From Vibrio sp. CK2-1 (GTDB lineage Bacteria; Pseudomonadota; Gammaproteobacteria; Enterobacterales; Vibrionaceae): a DNA stretch of 64,000 nucleotides. The notes below the pieces were generated by a model, which ran no database searches, was not told the DNA's origin, and saw nothing but the letters and a program-made list of their open reading frames with translations. Each line of letters begins with the position of its first letter. Positions within the stretch are counted from its first letter, which is position 1. Location of the stretch: contig NZ_JAKKCJ010000005.1 of assembly GCF_021726515.1 (NCBI RefSeq), positions 62,001 to 126,000 on the forward strand. Reading direction: 5' to 3'. Below are positions 17,425-26,115 of this stretch, in pieces. The position numbers were made by a program, and so were the translations under genes.

Positions 17425-19180
17425 GGTTGCTCTCCGCTGCTGATCCTGTTACCGCATATTGTTGCGAGATGATCGCCAATAAATACCATGCGCCATGTGG
17501 GATCCATTGCTCACCCCAACGCCAGTTTTGCAGCATGTCATCTTTTTGTGGTTCAGGATTAAATGCGATATCGGCTTCATCATCAAAACCTGCGGTGATG
17601 CCATTGCATACGCCGCCTTTGGCATTAAAGAAGCCGAGTTCTGGTAGGTAGTCAGGGTTGTTGTGGCCGTGTCCATCAAGCATGCACATATCGTATGGGT
17701 TCAAGCCTAAAATCCAATCGAGCGCGGATTGAGCGTAGCTTTGTAATTGGTTTTTCAATTGTGGATCTTGCAGATAAGGCTGCACCAAATTAGCCATGGC
17801 AGAAAGCGAACCAAGTCGTGCATTTTCGCCTTGCCACCAATAGCCAGATTCATTGTTATGCGCAATAAAAAAGGCGTCACGTTTGTCACTATCAACCGCT
17901 TTTACATATTGGCGAGGGTAGCCAAATGGATTCGCTACTTGCTGGCTAATGGTGAGCTCAAAGCGCACCGCATTTTCAATTACCGATAAAGTGGTTTGAC
18001 GTAGTGCTTGATCGTTTTCAATCGCTAAGTATTCAGTGAGAGCAATCGTCGGTAATCCGGCTTCTGCAGAATGAAAGTAAGGTCTTGAGCCGTCTTGATT
18101 GGCTGACCAAAAGTGATCGAAGTTCTCATCAGAGGTTTGACGCAACATTAATGCTTGCGACCAGCGACGTGCTTCCGATAAATAAAATGCATCTTGAGTA
18201 CTACGATATAGCTCAACACTGGCGAGTAGGGCGCAATATTCATCAATAATGTTTTCAACGCCATCGTTGAGGTATTGGGTATTGTACTCAATTAAATGTT
18301 GATAACCTTTGAGCGCACAATCTAGGTAGGTTTGTTGGCTGTATTCACCGCTTTCTTCTAATTGAGATGCTGCTGCTAATGCTGCAATCGCGATGCCGCC
18401 ACCTTGACGAAATCCCGCTTGGTAATCACTGCCTTTATGACCTTCTTGCGTTTCATAAGCGCAAATTTCACGTTGAGCGGTATCTTTACTCCACTTATCA
18501 AAAACAGTCATATAGAAGAAGCCTTGTTGGCTTTGCATGCGAACTAAAAAGTCTGCGCCAAATAATGCTTCTTCGATTAAACGAACTTGAGAAAATAACG
18601 CAAAGTCATCGTGATCTTTTGCAAGATGTAAGCCTTTCAGCATATTCCACACTACCATCGGAATTTGCTGTGGATTTAAATAATTAGCATAAGAAAGGTG
18701 ACTTAAATATTTGCTGACATCGCCAGAGGCGTCATACCAACCGCCATGTACATCGACGGTTTGCGGTTCTGATTGATCTGAGCTCAATATTGGCGCGTTG
18801 CGATCTTGCTTATCAAACTTTCCACCGCAGCGCTGAGATTTAAAGTAGTGAAGGAGATCAGAAAAAGTACGCTGCATTAAAAGATCATTTTTGATCTCAA
18901 AGCTGTGAGATTGAATCGAGTCAATAGAAAGGCAGTAGCGGCCAGCTTTAGAAAAGCGAGAAAAGTCGATCTGAGCAAAATCGCCATGATGCCAACGATC
19001 CACTTTCCCCACAAAAGTAACTGGAAATTCTTCCTCTACTTGCTGAGTATCAATATTGATTAATTGGGCAATGAGAGGGCGAGCTGGTGTATTGGTTGCT
19101 GTATTAAAATCTGAGGCAAGTACTACCGCATTTTTGCTGCTAAAGCATGAGTAACCAATATGGTTAGTGAGAATTTGCAT
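17417..19180 (-). CDS. GH9 family glycoside hydrolase, probable exo-beta-D-glucosaminidase
   Basis: Hydrolase of 587 residues with an N-terminal immunoglobulin-like domain (MQILTNHIGYSC, the usual GH9 opening) and a GH9 barrel containing the catalytic-base region GGWYDASGDVSKY and the late GLNPYDMCMLDGHGHNNPD. There is no signal peptide, unlike secreted cellulases, so it works in the cytoplasm on imported sugars. A relative in Photobacterium profundum (PBPRA0520) was shown to be an exo-beta-D-glucosaminidase, which suits the glucosamine kinase gene that overlaps its 3' end by 8 bases. AGGAGG lies 12 bases before the chosen ATG; an in-frame codon at 19231 would add 17 non-conserved residues. 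A 14-bp hairpin lies upstream. Confidence 0.88.
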   Translation of the reverse strand: MQILTNHIGYSCFSSKNAVVLASDFNTATNTPARPLIAQLINIDTQQVEEEFPVTFVGKVDRWHHGDFAQIDFSRFSKAGRYCLSIDSIQSHSFEIKNDLLMQRTFSDLLHYFKSQRCGGKFDKQDRNAPILSSDQSEPQTVDVHGGWYDASGDVSKYLSHLSYANYLNPQQIPMVVWNMLKGLHLAKDHDDFALFSQVRLIEEALFGADFLVRMQSQQGFFYMTVFDKWSKDTAQREICAYETQEGHKGSDYQAGFRQGGGIAIAALAAASQLEESGEYSQQTYLDCALKGYQHLIEYNTQYLNDGVENIIDEYCALLASVELYRSTQDAFYLSEARRWSQALMLRQTSDENFDHFWSANQDGSRPYFHSAEAGLPTIALTEYLAIENDQALRQTTLSVIENAVRFELTISQQVANPFGYPRQYVKAVDSDKRDAFFIAHNNESGYWWQGENARLGSLSAMANLVQPYLQDPQLKNQLQSYAQSALDWILGLNPYDMCMLDGHGHNNPDYLPELGFFNAKGGVCNGITAGFDDEADIAFNPEPQKDDMLQNWRWGEQWIPHGAWYLLAIISQQYAVTGSAAESNHE

Positions 19181-19249
19181 ATCTGCTTCAAGCCTCCTGC
19201 CTATAGCCCAGAATTGTAAAGGCATAGACAACGTTCAAATAGTTTGTTG

Positions 19250-19286
19250 GCATACCAACCTGAGTAAAGAGGTCAGGTTGGTATGC
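19250..19286. repeat. Perfect 14-bp inverted repeat within the chitin operon
   Basis: GCATACCAACCTGA and TCAGGTTGGTATGC are separated by 9 bases in the 120-base gap between the ATPase gene and the GH9 gene. No T tract follows on the minus strand, so an RNA-processing or stabilising role between transporter and enzyme genes is likelier than full termination. Confidence 0.85.
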
Positions 19287-19300
19287 GGGTAAATCGAGGA

Positions 19301-20302
19301 TTAATCCTCAAATAGGTAACAGCGAACAAAGTGGTTTTCTGCTAACTGAGTGACACCAGGCATTTTCTCGCGACATTTGTCGGTCGCGTGTAAACAACGT
19401 CCGGCAAATGGGCAGCCAAGGGAATCCGGCGTCCAAAGAGGAATTTCCCCTTTATTACCTTTCAGTTTTTCATGGATCGATTTTTTAGGATCCGGAACCG
19501 CAGAAACGAGCAGTTGTGTATAAGGGTGTTGAGGATCGTGAATGATTTCATCGGTATCACCCCATTCCACCATGTGGCCGACATACATCACTGACAGATC
19601 TTCGGCAATATAACGAGCGGTGGCGATATCGTGCGTGATGTACAGAAGTGACATCTGCTTATCAAACTTCATTTCTTCCATCAGGTTAAGTACCCCTGCG
19701 CGGATAGAAACATCGAGCATAGACGTTGGCTCATCGGCTAGTACGACTTCGGCACCCACCGCGATATTACGCGCTAAGTTAACCCGTTGACGTTGACCCC
19801 CTGAAAGCTGGTGGGGGAATTTTGCCGCTGTTTCTTTTGGCGGGTTAAGACCTACTTGCTCTAGCAGTTCATAGACTCTTTCTTGCAACTCTTTCTTATT
19901 GCTGCTTTTCACTTTGTTATGAATGATCAGCGGGCGCGCAATATGGTGAAAGATATTGTGAGTTGGGTTTAATGAACCAAATGGGTCTTGCCATACCATT
20001 TGTACGCCTTCACGGTAATGCATGAGATCTTGGCGTTTAGTGATATCGAGAATATCGCGGCCTTTATATTCAATCGTACCGGCCGTTGGGGCGTACATTT
20101 TGGCAATCATTTTGGCAGTGGTGGATTTACCCGAACCGGATTCGCCCACTACGGCTAAGCCACGGCTTTTGTACATTTTGAATGATACGTCGTTAATCGC
20201 TCGCATCATTGGCTGTTTCAATGAATTACTGGTGATCGGGAAGTCTTTAACTAAGTTCTTCCCTTCAATGAGTAATTTTCCGTATTTATCTGATGAGCTC
20301 AT
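19301..20302 (-). CDS. Chitin oligosaccharide ABC transporter, ATP-binding subunit 2 (DppF/OppF-type)
   Basis: ATPase of 333 residues energising uptake of chitin oligosaccharides. Walker A is GESGSGKSTT, the signature is LSGGQRQRVNLARNI, Walker B is VVLADEPTSMLD and the switch histidine is in YITHD. The C-terminal extension has the oligopeptide-transporter cysteine pattern (LGCPFAGRC...KCREKMPG), which in this family can bind an Fe-S cluster. GGAG precedes the ATG by six bases. It pairs with the other ATPase just upstream; the family is that of peptide transporters, and the sugar substrate is inferred from the operon and from the V. cholerae homologues. Confidence 0.92.
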   Translation of the reverse strand: MSSSDKYGKLLIEGKNLVKDFPITSNSLKQPMMRAINDVSFKMYKSRGLAVVGESGSGKSTTAKMIAKMYAPTAGTIEYKGRDILDITKRQDLMHYREGVQMVWQDPFGSLNPTHNIFHHIARPLIIHNKVKSSNKKELQERVYELLEQVGLNPPKETAAKFPHQLSGGQRQRVNLARNIAVGAEVVLADEPTSMLDVSIRAGVLNLMEEMKFDKQMSLLYITHDIATARYIAEDLSVMYVGHMVEWGDTDEIIHDPQHPYTQLLVSAVPDPKKSIHEKLKGNKGEIPLWTPDSLGCPFAGRCLHATDKCREKMPGVTQLAENHFVRCYLFED

Positions 20303-20385
20303 AATTGTCTCCAGCTTCTCGCTAATTCTTGTTTTACTGGCCGTTAGTGACGACTAAACGATATGTTGATTTCTATCTCGTTTAA

Positions 20386-21384
20386 TTAAACTTTCGCCTG
20401 AACAATCGGCTCACCATATAAATGGCAGTTTGATAATCGACCCGGTTCTATTTGACGTAACTGAGTTGGAACATGACGACAAGTGTCATGAACACGCTCA
20501 CAACGCGCTTGGAAACGACAACCTTCAGGGATCTCTAACAGGTTAAGAGGGTTACCGGGAATGCCGGTTAACTTCGTCTTAGGTCCAGTTAATGGTGGGA
20601 AAGATGATCCCAACCCTTTGGTGTAAGGGTGATACGGTGATTCTAAAATTTCTTTAGAAGGCGCAACCTCAATCAATTCACCTGAGTACATAATCCCAAT
20701 GCGATCTGAGAACTCAACCATCAACGATAAGTCATGGGTAATGAATAAGATCGAGAAACCAAACTCTTCTTTTAACGCATAGATTTTCTGTAAGATTTCA
20801 CGTTGAACCACAACATCCAGTGCGGTTGTTGGTTCATCCATGATGATCATTTTAGGGTTAAGGGCTAATGCAATCGCAATTACGAGTCGTTGACGCATAC
20901 CACCAGAGAATTGGTGAGGGTAGTCACCTAGACGATCTGGGTGAATATCAACAATTTCGAGTAGGCCGGCAGCACGCTTACGAGCTTGATCACGAGTCAT
21001 ATTGGTATGACGCATGATGACATCACAAAACTGCTCTTCCATTGGTAGTACAGGGTTTAATGCATTCATGGCACTTTGGAATACCATTGACATCTCACTC
21101 CAACGGAAGCTCTGAATGCGTTGTTCGCTGTACTTTAAGATGTTCTCACCGTTGAAGATCACTTCACCACCGGTAATAAATGCTGGCGGCTTATGTAGGC
21201 GCATTAGTGAGAAAGCAACGGTGGATTTACCACAGCCTGATTCTCCTGCTAGGCCAAAGACTTCACCCGGTGCGATATCAAAGCTTACGTTATTTACCGC
21301 ACGGACATCGCCAGCATCAGTGATGTAGTCAACACATAAATTGCGAATCGAAATCAGCGGTTCTTGTTTATTAGTCGTTGTCAT
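20386..21384 (-). CDS. Chitin oligosaccharide ABC transporter, ATP-binding subunit 1 (DppD/OppD-type)
   Basis: ATPase of 332 residues, partner of the DppF-type subunit downstream. Walker A is GESGCGKSTVAF, the signature is FSGGMRQRLVIAIAL, Walker B is MIIMDEPTTALD and the switch region is FITHDLSLM. The C-terminal cysteine-bearing GCRFQARCERVHDTC extension is present. The start MTTTNKQEP is chosen because GGAG lies nine bases ahead; an in-frame ATG at 21459 would overlap the permease gene by 74 bases. The start codon lies one base past the stop codon of the upstream permease gene (TAATATG), so translation is probably coupled. Confidence 0.92.
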   Translation of the reverse strand: MTTTNKQEPLISIRNLCVDYITDAGDVRAVNNVSFDIAPGEVFGLAGESGCGKSTVAFSLMRLHKPPAFITGGEVIFNGENILKYSEQRIQSFRWSEMSMVFQSAMNALNPVLPMEEQFCDVIMRHTNMTRDQARKRAAGLLEIVDIHPDRLGDYPHQFSGGMRQRLVIAIALALNPKMIIMDEPTTALDVVVQREILQKIYALKEEFGFSILFITHDLSLMVEFSDRIGIMYSGELIEVAPSKEILESPYHPYTKGLGSSFPPLTGPKTKLTGIPGNPLNLLEIPEGCRFQARCERVHDTCRHVPTQLRQIEPGRLSNCHLYGEPIVQAKV

Positions 21385-21385
21385 A

Positions 21386-22411
21386 TTATTTATCTCCGCT
21401 CCAAACTGCATTTTGTGGTGGCAACTCAGGCTCACGTGCTTTTTGGTCTTGTTCTGCAATCTTCTTCCAACGCTTCATTCCCTTGTGCGAACGAAGTTGT
21501 GGGTTAGCCACTTCATCAACCGCGAAGTTAAGCATCGCTAAACCAACTGCTAAGGCAGTCAAAGCTAAACATGGGGTAATTAATTCCCACCAAGCGCCGA
21601 CTAGAATGGCTGAAGAAGTTTGTACGTTATAGAGCATGATGCCCCAGCTGATAGTGCTTGGATCGCCAAGACCCAAGAATGAAATGGTGGCTTCCATCAT
21701 GATGGCGTACATCACAGAACCGATGAAGCTAGCCCCTACAATGGAAATTAGGTTAGGTAGAATTTCCACGAAAATGATTCGGAATGAAGATTCACCTAAT
21801 ACTTCTGCTGCTTTTACAAACTCTTTTTCACGTAGTGCTAAGGTTTGAGAACGAATAACCCTTGCGCCCCAAGCCCAGGAAGTACAACCGATAATCAGTG
21901 CTATCGTCAGTGGACCAGCCTCACCGATAAAGGCCGCCAGAACGAACAGTAGTGGGTATTGTGGAATAACCAGCATGATATTCATGGCAGCAGTTAAAAT
22001 GTCATCAACTTTGCCACCAAAGTAACCAGCTGAAACCCCGATAATGGTTGCAAGGAAACACACCACTAAGCCTGCGCCAAAACCCACACCTAGAGATACG
22101 CGAGCCCCGTATGCAAGTTGAGACCAAACATCACGTCCCATACGAGTTGTCCCTAGAACATGGTCTTCTTTTTTCGACATGATCATAGTGCGGCGATCAT
22201 TCGCTAGGTTTTGTGCTACCCATCCATCAGGACTTTGTTTTGCCATGTGAGTGACTAAACTTGGGTATTCGTGTGGATTACCAGTACGACGGTCTGGTTC
22301 ATGTTTGGTAATTAATGGAGCAAATAGAGCCATTAAGATGAAAACCGTTAGGATCACCACGCCAAACATGGCTTTTGGGTTACCTGAAAGTAATTTAATG
22401 AGAGCTTTCAT
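21386..22411 (-). CDS. Chitin oligosaccharide ABC transporter permease 2 (DppC-type)
   Basis: Inner-membrane permease of 341 residues. One hydrophobic segment near the N-terminus (VVILTVFILMALFAPL) is followed by a periplasmic insertion of about 80 residues and then five segments. The DppC-type features LGTTRMGRDVWSQLAYGARVS and the EAA loop (AAEVLGESSFRIIFVEILPN) are seen. The insertion is longer than in typical DppC, a feature of sugar-handling members of this family as I recall. It is tightly packed between the other permease (2-base gap) and the first ATPase (1-base gap). Confidence 0.92.
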   Translation of the reverse strand: MKALIKLLSGNPKAMFGVVILTVFILMALFAPLITKHEPDRRTGNPHEYPSLVTHMAKQSPDGWVAQNLANDRRTMIMSKKEDHVLGTTRMGRDVWSQLAYGARVSLGVGFGAGLVVCFLATIIGVSAGYFGGKVDDILTAAMNIMLVIPQYPLLFVLAAFIGEAGPLTIALIIGCTSWAWGARVIRSQTLALREKEFVKAAEVLGESSFRIIFVEILPNLISIVGASFIGSVMYAIMMEATISFLGLGDPSTISWGIMLYNVQTSSAILVGAWWELITPCLALTALAVGLAMLNFAVDEVANPQLRSHKGMKRWKKIAEQDQKAREPELPPQNAVWSGDK

Positions 22412-22413
22412 GA

Positions 22414-23400
22414 TTATTTGCCTCCCTTACGTAGGCGAGGGTCAAGTACGACATACAGCATGTCTGCGAGTAAGTTAAAGAACAGCATGAATAAGGTCAT
22501 GATAAGAAGTTGCCCTTGAAGAACTTGGTAATCACGCGCATTGATAGCGTTAAATAGTACTGAACCAAGACCCGGGTAGTTAAAGATGATTTCTACGATA
22601 AGCTGACCACCAATTGCCATGCCGAGTGACATAGAAAGTGCGGTAACACTTGGTAGCATGGCGTTACGTGCTGCGTAGTTAAAGACCACGCGGTTTTCGC
22701 TTAGGCCCTTGCCTTTCGCCATGGTGATGTAGTCTTCATTAAGAAGGTTGATCATGTTGTTACGCATGTTAATTAGGAAGCCGCCAATCTGTACTACCGA
22801 GGCACAAAATAGAGGTAGAACGGCATGCCAAAGTACGTCTTTAATAAATACCCAGCTTGTCCAATCTGGAATGTTACCTGCGGTATAAGCATAACCAGTT
22901 GGGAACCAACGTAGACCGACAGCAAAAGTAAACATCGCGAGCATGGCGATAACCACTTGAGGTACCGCTTGAATAACCAGCATACCTGGAGAAATAAACG
23001 CATCGTATTTACTACCGCGTTTCCACGCTGCAAAAATGCCCAGAATCGAACCGATAGAGAATGAGAAGATAACCGCAGTACCCGCTAGAAATAATGACCA
23101 GCCAAATGCACCACCAAGTAACTTTTCAACAGAGAGAGGGTAGAATTGGATTGAGGTTCCTAAATTCCAGCTAAAAATATTTTTAATGTAGGCAAAATAT
23201 TGCGCAATAATGCCGCCATCGACAAAACCTAAAAGTTCTTTCATTGCAGCAATACGCTCTGGCGTTACCTGAACAGTAGCATGTGCGAACATCATGGTTA
23301 CTGGGTCGCCTGGCATGGCACGTGGAATCGCAAAATTAATCGTGGCAGCCACGACCAGCGCGATAAAATAAAATCCTAAACGTTTTAAGAAAAATCCCAT
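22414..23400 (-). CDS. Chitin oligosaccharide ABC transporter permease 1 (DppB-type)
   Basis: Inner-membrane permease of 328 residues with about six hydrophobic segments. It opens with GFFLKRLGFYFIALVVAATI and has the DppB-type PRAMPGDPV motif and an EAA-like loop (MAKGKGLSENRVVFNYAAR). The C-terminal YVVLDPRLRKGGK is the usual end of the family. It is the second gene of the chitin operon, separated from the binding-protein gene by a 166-base gap with two hairpins, and 2 bases from the next permease. Confidence 0.92.
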   Translation of the reverse strand: MGFFLKRLGFYFIALVVAATINFAIPRAMPGDPVTMMFAHATVQVTPERIAAMKELLGFVDGGIIAQYFAYIKNIFSWNLGTSIQFYPLSVEKLLGGAFGWSLFLAGTAVIFSFSIGSILGIFAAWKRGSKYDAFISPGMLVIQAVPQVVIAMLAMFTFAVGLRWFPTGYAYTAGNIPDWTSWVFIKDVLWHAVLPLFCASVVQIGGFLINMRNNMINLLNEDYITMAKGKGLSENRVVFNYAARNAMLPSVTALSMSLGMAIGGQLIVEIIFNYPGLGSVLFNAINARDYQVLQGQLLIMTLFMLFFNLLADMLYVVLDPRLRKGGK

Positions 23401-23524
23401 AACTTACACCTTAACTTTCCCAGATTTTTTGGCCTGACTCTGGTTTCAGGCAGTCTATTTCAGACAAAGAAATCCCCTGACGCCGAGCGCCATACATTTT
23501 CGTATCAAGAGGGGAAGTTTAAAG

Positions 23525-23555
23525 GCGGTGCGCTGCTAGCAAATGAGCGCACCGC
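23525..23555. repeat. Intercistronic inverted repeat after the binding-protein gene
   Basis: GCGGTGCGCT and AGCGCACCGC form a perfect 10-bp stem around 11 bases, just after the binding-protein stop codon on the minus strand. A second, weaker hairpin (CCCCT...AGGGG enclosing ATAC-N6-GTAT) lies at about 23474-23514. They probably lower read-through to the permeases and protect the upstream message. Confidence 0.75.
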
Positions 23556-23566
23556 GGGGTTGCATG

Positions 23567-25249
23567 TTACTTAACAGGTTTTAGGTCCAGTACGTGAAGT
23601 AGACGCTCTGGAATACCAGCCCAAATTTGTGGACGACCTTTCGGGTTTTTCTCATTCCACCAACCAGTAAATTTCTTGGTGTTGTATTGGTACATAGCAG
23701 CACCAGATAACACTGGGATAGTTACTTGGTTTTCAGCAATGATCTTCTGAATCTTATGAGCGATAGTTAACTGCTCATTTTTATCCGCTGTTTTGTAGAA
23801 GCTGTTTAACAAGCTATCTAAGTCAGCGTTTTTAAAGAAGTGCATTGCGAAACGAGGCATACCTTCACCACTTTGTAGTGCTGAGTTATATGCTGAGTTC
23901 CAGTAAGTGTATGGATCCGCACCGTGGAAGTAGTTGGTGTAAGCTACATCGTAGTTACCTTCTAGCATTGCTTGGTTATAAACCGCAAATTCAGGCGTAC
24001 GAGCTTTGGCTTTAATACCAGCATCTTGTAGTTGCTCAACTGCAAGTTGTACTGTGTTGTTAAAGTCAGTCCAACCATTTGGTGATTGAATTAATAATTC
24101 AAAAGATTTACCTGATGGAGTATCGACAAATCCGTCACCGTCTTTATCGACAAAGCCAGCTTTCTTCAATAATGCTTTCGCACCTTCAACGTTATAAGTG
24201 TTGTATTTCTTATATTCGTTGTGAACTTTCTCATCAGACCAAGCTTCAAATGTGTAACCTATACCTGAAGCGAAATCGTTTGGAGTACCTGCACCGTAGA
24301 AAGCGATATCGATGATAGTTTGACGATCAAGTGCCATCGAGAATGCACGACGGAAATCAACGTTAGTTAGCGCTTCTTTCTTCGCAGGATCTTTCTCTGC
24401 AAAGTTAACCATGAACGCTTGTGTACCTGCTGGTGGGTACCAGTAATGGTGATTAGGGCTTACAGATGCGTAAGTTTTATCGATGTCTGGTACGAATGAC
24501 GATGTCCAATCAAGCTCAGAGTTAACAATTTTGCCAAGTAGCTGGTCGTTATTAGCAATTTGCGGAACACGTAGACAGTCGATATCTAGGTTATCTGCAT
24601 CCCAGTAATTTGGGTTAGCACACTGAATGTAAAGTTGTGGAGTAAAGGTATCGATTTCAGTAAATGGACCAGTACCTACAGGGTTTTCGTTGGTAAAGCT
24701 TGTTGGATCTTTTACGTCTTTCCATACGTGCTCAGCAACAACCGGTACTTTAGAAATCTCATAAGGTACGTTTGAATTTGCTTCAGTTAGGTGGAAGATA
24801 ACTTGATAATCACCTTTCTTCTCTACACTTTTCACCCATTTGTTAATACCAGACTGATCAAGCGCTGGGTATTTTTTCAATAGGTCATAAGAATAAACAA
24901 CATCATTGGCAGAAAAGGCTTTTCCATCAGACCATTTTACGCCTTCACGAATATCAAATGTTACTGACATTAAGTCATCAGACATTTTGAAATCTTTAGC
25001 AAGACGCATTACAGGTGTATTGCCGTGCATTTCATTAAAGATAACGAGTGGTTCATAAATGAAGTCAGTGGTTGTTTTTAAGTTAGTTGCACCAAGGTAT
25101 GGGTTGAAGTTTCGAACCATTGTAGGGTAGAAATCAGGCACAATAGTTAACTCACTGCGTTCTGCAGCTGTAGCAACTGAAGTAAAGCCTGTTGCAGCGA
25201 CAGAAAGTACTGCTGCTGCGATTGCTGTTTTCTTGATATTGGTAAGCAT
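23567..25249 (-). CDS. Periplasmic chitin oligosaccharide-binding protein (CBP)
   Basis: Solute-binding protein of family SBP_bac_5, 560 residues, with a signal peptide (cleavage expected after ATAA near residue 28). It begins ERSELTIVPDFYPTMVRNFNPY and shows peptide-binding-protein features such as YSYDLL, DFRRAFSMALDR and the late GNYDVAYTNYFHGADPYTYW. It is the first gene of the ten-gene chitin operon. In V. cholerae the homologue both feeds the transporter and holds ChiS inactive until it binds chitin oligosaccharide; chiS lies just upstream here as well. AAGGAA precedes the ATG. Function is inferred from family plus context, and both agree. Confidence 0.94.
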   Translation of the reverse strand: MLTNIKKTAIAAAVLSVAATGFTSVATAAERSELTIVPDFYPTMVRNFNPYLGATNLKTTTDFIYEPLVIFNEMHGNTPVMRLAKDFKMSDDLMSVTFDIREGVKWSDGKAFSANDVVYSYDLLKKYPALDQSGINKWVKSVEKKGDYQVIFHLTEANSNVPYEISKVPVVAEHVWKDVKDPTSFTNENPVGTGPFTEIDTFTPQLYIQCANPNYWDADNLDIDCLRVPQIANNDQLLGKIVNSELDWTSSFVPDIDKTYASVSPNHHYWYPPAGTQAFMVNFAEKDPAKKEALTNVDFRRAFSMALDRQTIIDIAFYGAGTPNDFASGIGYTFEAWSDEKVHNEYKKYNTYNVEGAKALLKKAGFVDKDGDGFVDTPSGKSFELLIQSPNGWTDFNNTVQLAVEQLQDAGIKAKARTPEFAVYNQAMLEGNYDVAYTNYFHGADPYTYWNSAYNSALQSGEGMPRFAMHFFKNADLDSLLNSFYKTADKNEQLTIAHKIQKIIAENQVTIPVLSGAAMYQYNTKKFTGWWNEKNPKGRPQIWAGIPERLLHVLDLKPVK

Positions 25250-25352
25250 AGCTGTTCCTTACTTTTGCTTTTGTTTTAGCTTAATTAAAAGGAATGTCAT
25301 CAATTGATAAACACTCGCTTAAGACCTACCTCATTAATGTCACTTCCTATTT

Positions 25353-25375
25353 GGGTGTGATGTTCTGTTACACCC
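25353..25375 (-). other. Inverted repeat in the probable 5' UTR of the chitin operon
   Basis: GGGTGT and ACACCC pair around an 11-base centre, about 105-125 bases before the CBP start codon and downstream of the putative promoter. A role in message stability or translation is possible; only the repeat itself is seen. Confidence 0.5.
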
Positions 25376-25417
25376 TATGCGACATTTCAGAGTGGCCTGT
25401 AGGCCTTTGGCAATACA

Positions 25418-25446
25418 AGAAAACACCTTAGCGTTGAAATCGTCAA
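25418..25446 (-). promoter_or_regulatory. Candidate activator-dependent promoter of the chitin operon
   Basis: On the minus strand TTGACG (25446-25441) is followed after 17 bp by TTTTCT, a poor -10. A weak core fits a promoter that needs activators; the repeat pairs and the CRP and SlmA sites lie directly upstream. The exact start is uncertain. Confidence 0.35.
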
Positions 25447-25456
25447 TTTCTATTCC

Positions 25457-25504
25457 CGTTAAAAACGTTAAAAGATAGGTGTTTCTCGTTAAAATCGTAA
25501 AGAA
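25457..25504. repeat. Two phased copies of a CGTTAAAA-type repeat pair
   Basis: CGTTAAAA occurs at 25457, 25466 and 25487, and a shortened CGTAAAG at 25496. The spacing is 9, 21 and 9 bp, so two 17-bp pairs repeat exactly 30 bp apart, about three helical turns. They lie just upstream of the candidate -35, the place expected for an activator such as ChiS. Confidence 0.7.
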
Positions 25505-25540
25505 CTAGGTTTTACGGTCGATATTTGAGCGGTTTGTTAA

Positions 25541-25556
25541 TGTGATTGGTATCACT
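25541..25556. promoter_or_regulatory. CRP-cAMP site upstream of the chitin operon
   Basis: TGTGA-TTGGTA-TCACT matches the CRP consensus TGTGA-N6-TCACA at nine of ten positions. It suggests catabolite control. A second, weaker match is at 25710-25725. Confidence 0.75.
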
Positions 25557-25581
25557 ATTTGTTGGCTTTATTTGTCTTAAT

Positions 25582-25593
25582 GTGAGTGCTCAC
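25582..25593. promoter_or_regulatory. SlmA binding site upstream of the chitin operon
   Basis: GTGAGTGCTCAC is a perfect 12-bp palindrome matching the SlmA (nucleoid occlusion factor) recognition sequence. SlmA is reported as a direct activator of the chitobiose promoter in V. cholerae, so its presence here is expected if that wiring is conserved. Confidence 0.8.
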
Positions 25594-25971
25594 TATCTTT
25601 ATAATCTCTATGTTTGTTTGGTTGTGGTTTTTTGTGGTTATTTGTTGATAATGATCACTATTCGATTCGTCTCTTTGTTTTCGTTGAAAAAATAATATTG
25701 CCGATTTGTTGTGATTGGCTTCGCATTACCTGTAATAAAATAGAAATAATGATTTTTAAATCGACATTTAGTTGAAATAAACAGCAGTAATTATGGTTTT
25801 CAATATGGTTTATTTTAATTGAAAAATAAGTGTATGAGCTAGTGTGAATTAGAGGGATTCAGGCTGAATAGTGCGTTACTAGTATTCAATGGATAACTTC
25901 AGCTGATGTGAAATAGATAAGCACCAAGCTTCATAGAAGTGTCTATGGATAACCTAAGTAGGCTGTACTTA
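25594..25971. other. AT-rich upstream region between chiS and the chitin operon
   Basis: About 380 bases with no convincing reading frame. It contains a second CRP-like site, TGTGA-TTGGCT-TCGCA (25710-25725), and two copies of ATGGATAAC about 57 bases apart. No clear promoter was picked out. Confidence 0.5.
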
Positions 25972-26008
25972 CTCTAGAGAGATGGTAATAGTACCTATCT
26001 CTCTAGAG
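25972..26008. repeat. Long near-perfect palindrome between chiS and the chitin operon
   Basis: CTCTAGAGAGAT and ATCTCTCTAGAG form perfect 12-bp arms, and GGTA/TACC extend the stem inward around an ATAG loop with one bulged T. The arm ends (CTCTAGAG) are themselves palindromic. No T tract follows on either strand. Confidence 0.85.
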
Positions 26009-26054
26009 ACTGGAATGCAATCGCGATGGGTTTTAGAAGGTGATTAATTTATAG

Positions 26055-26087
26055 CAAAATAAAAGCCAGCATACTGGTGCTGGCTTT
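26055..26087 (-). terminator. Intrinsic terminator after chiS
   Basis: Read on the minus strand, AAAGCCAGCA pairs with TGCTGGCTTT around a six-base loop and leads into TTTATTTTG. It separates chiS from the chitin operon. Confidence 0.85.
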
Positions 26088-26115
26088 CATTGTGACAAGG
26101 GTAGAGGCTATTTTG

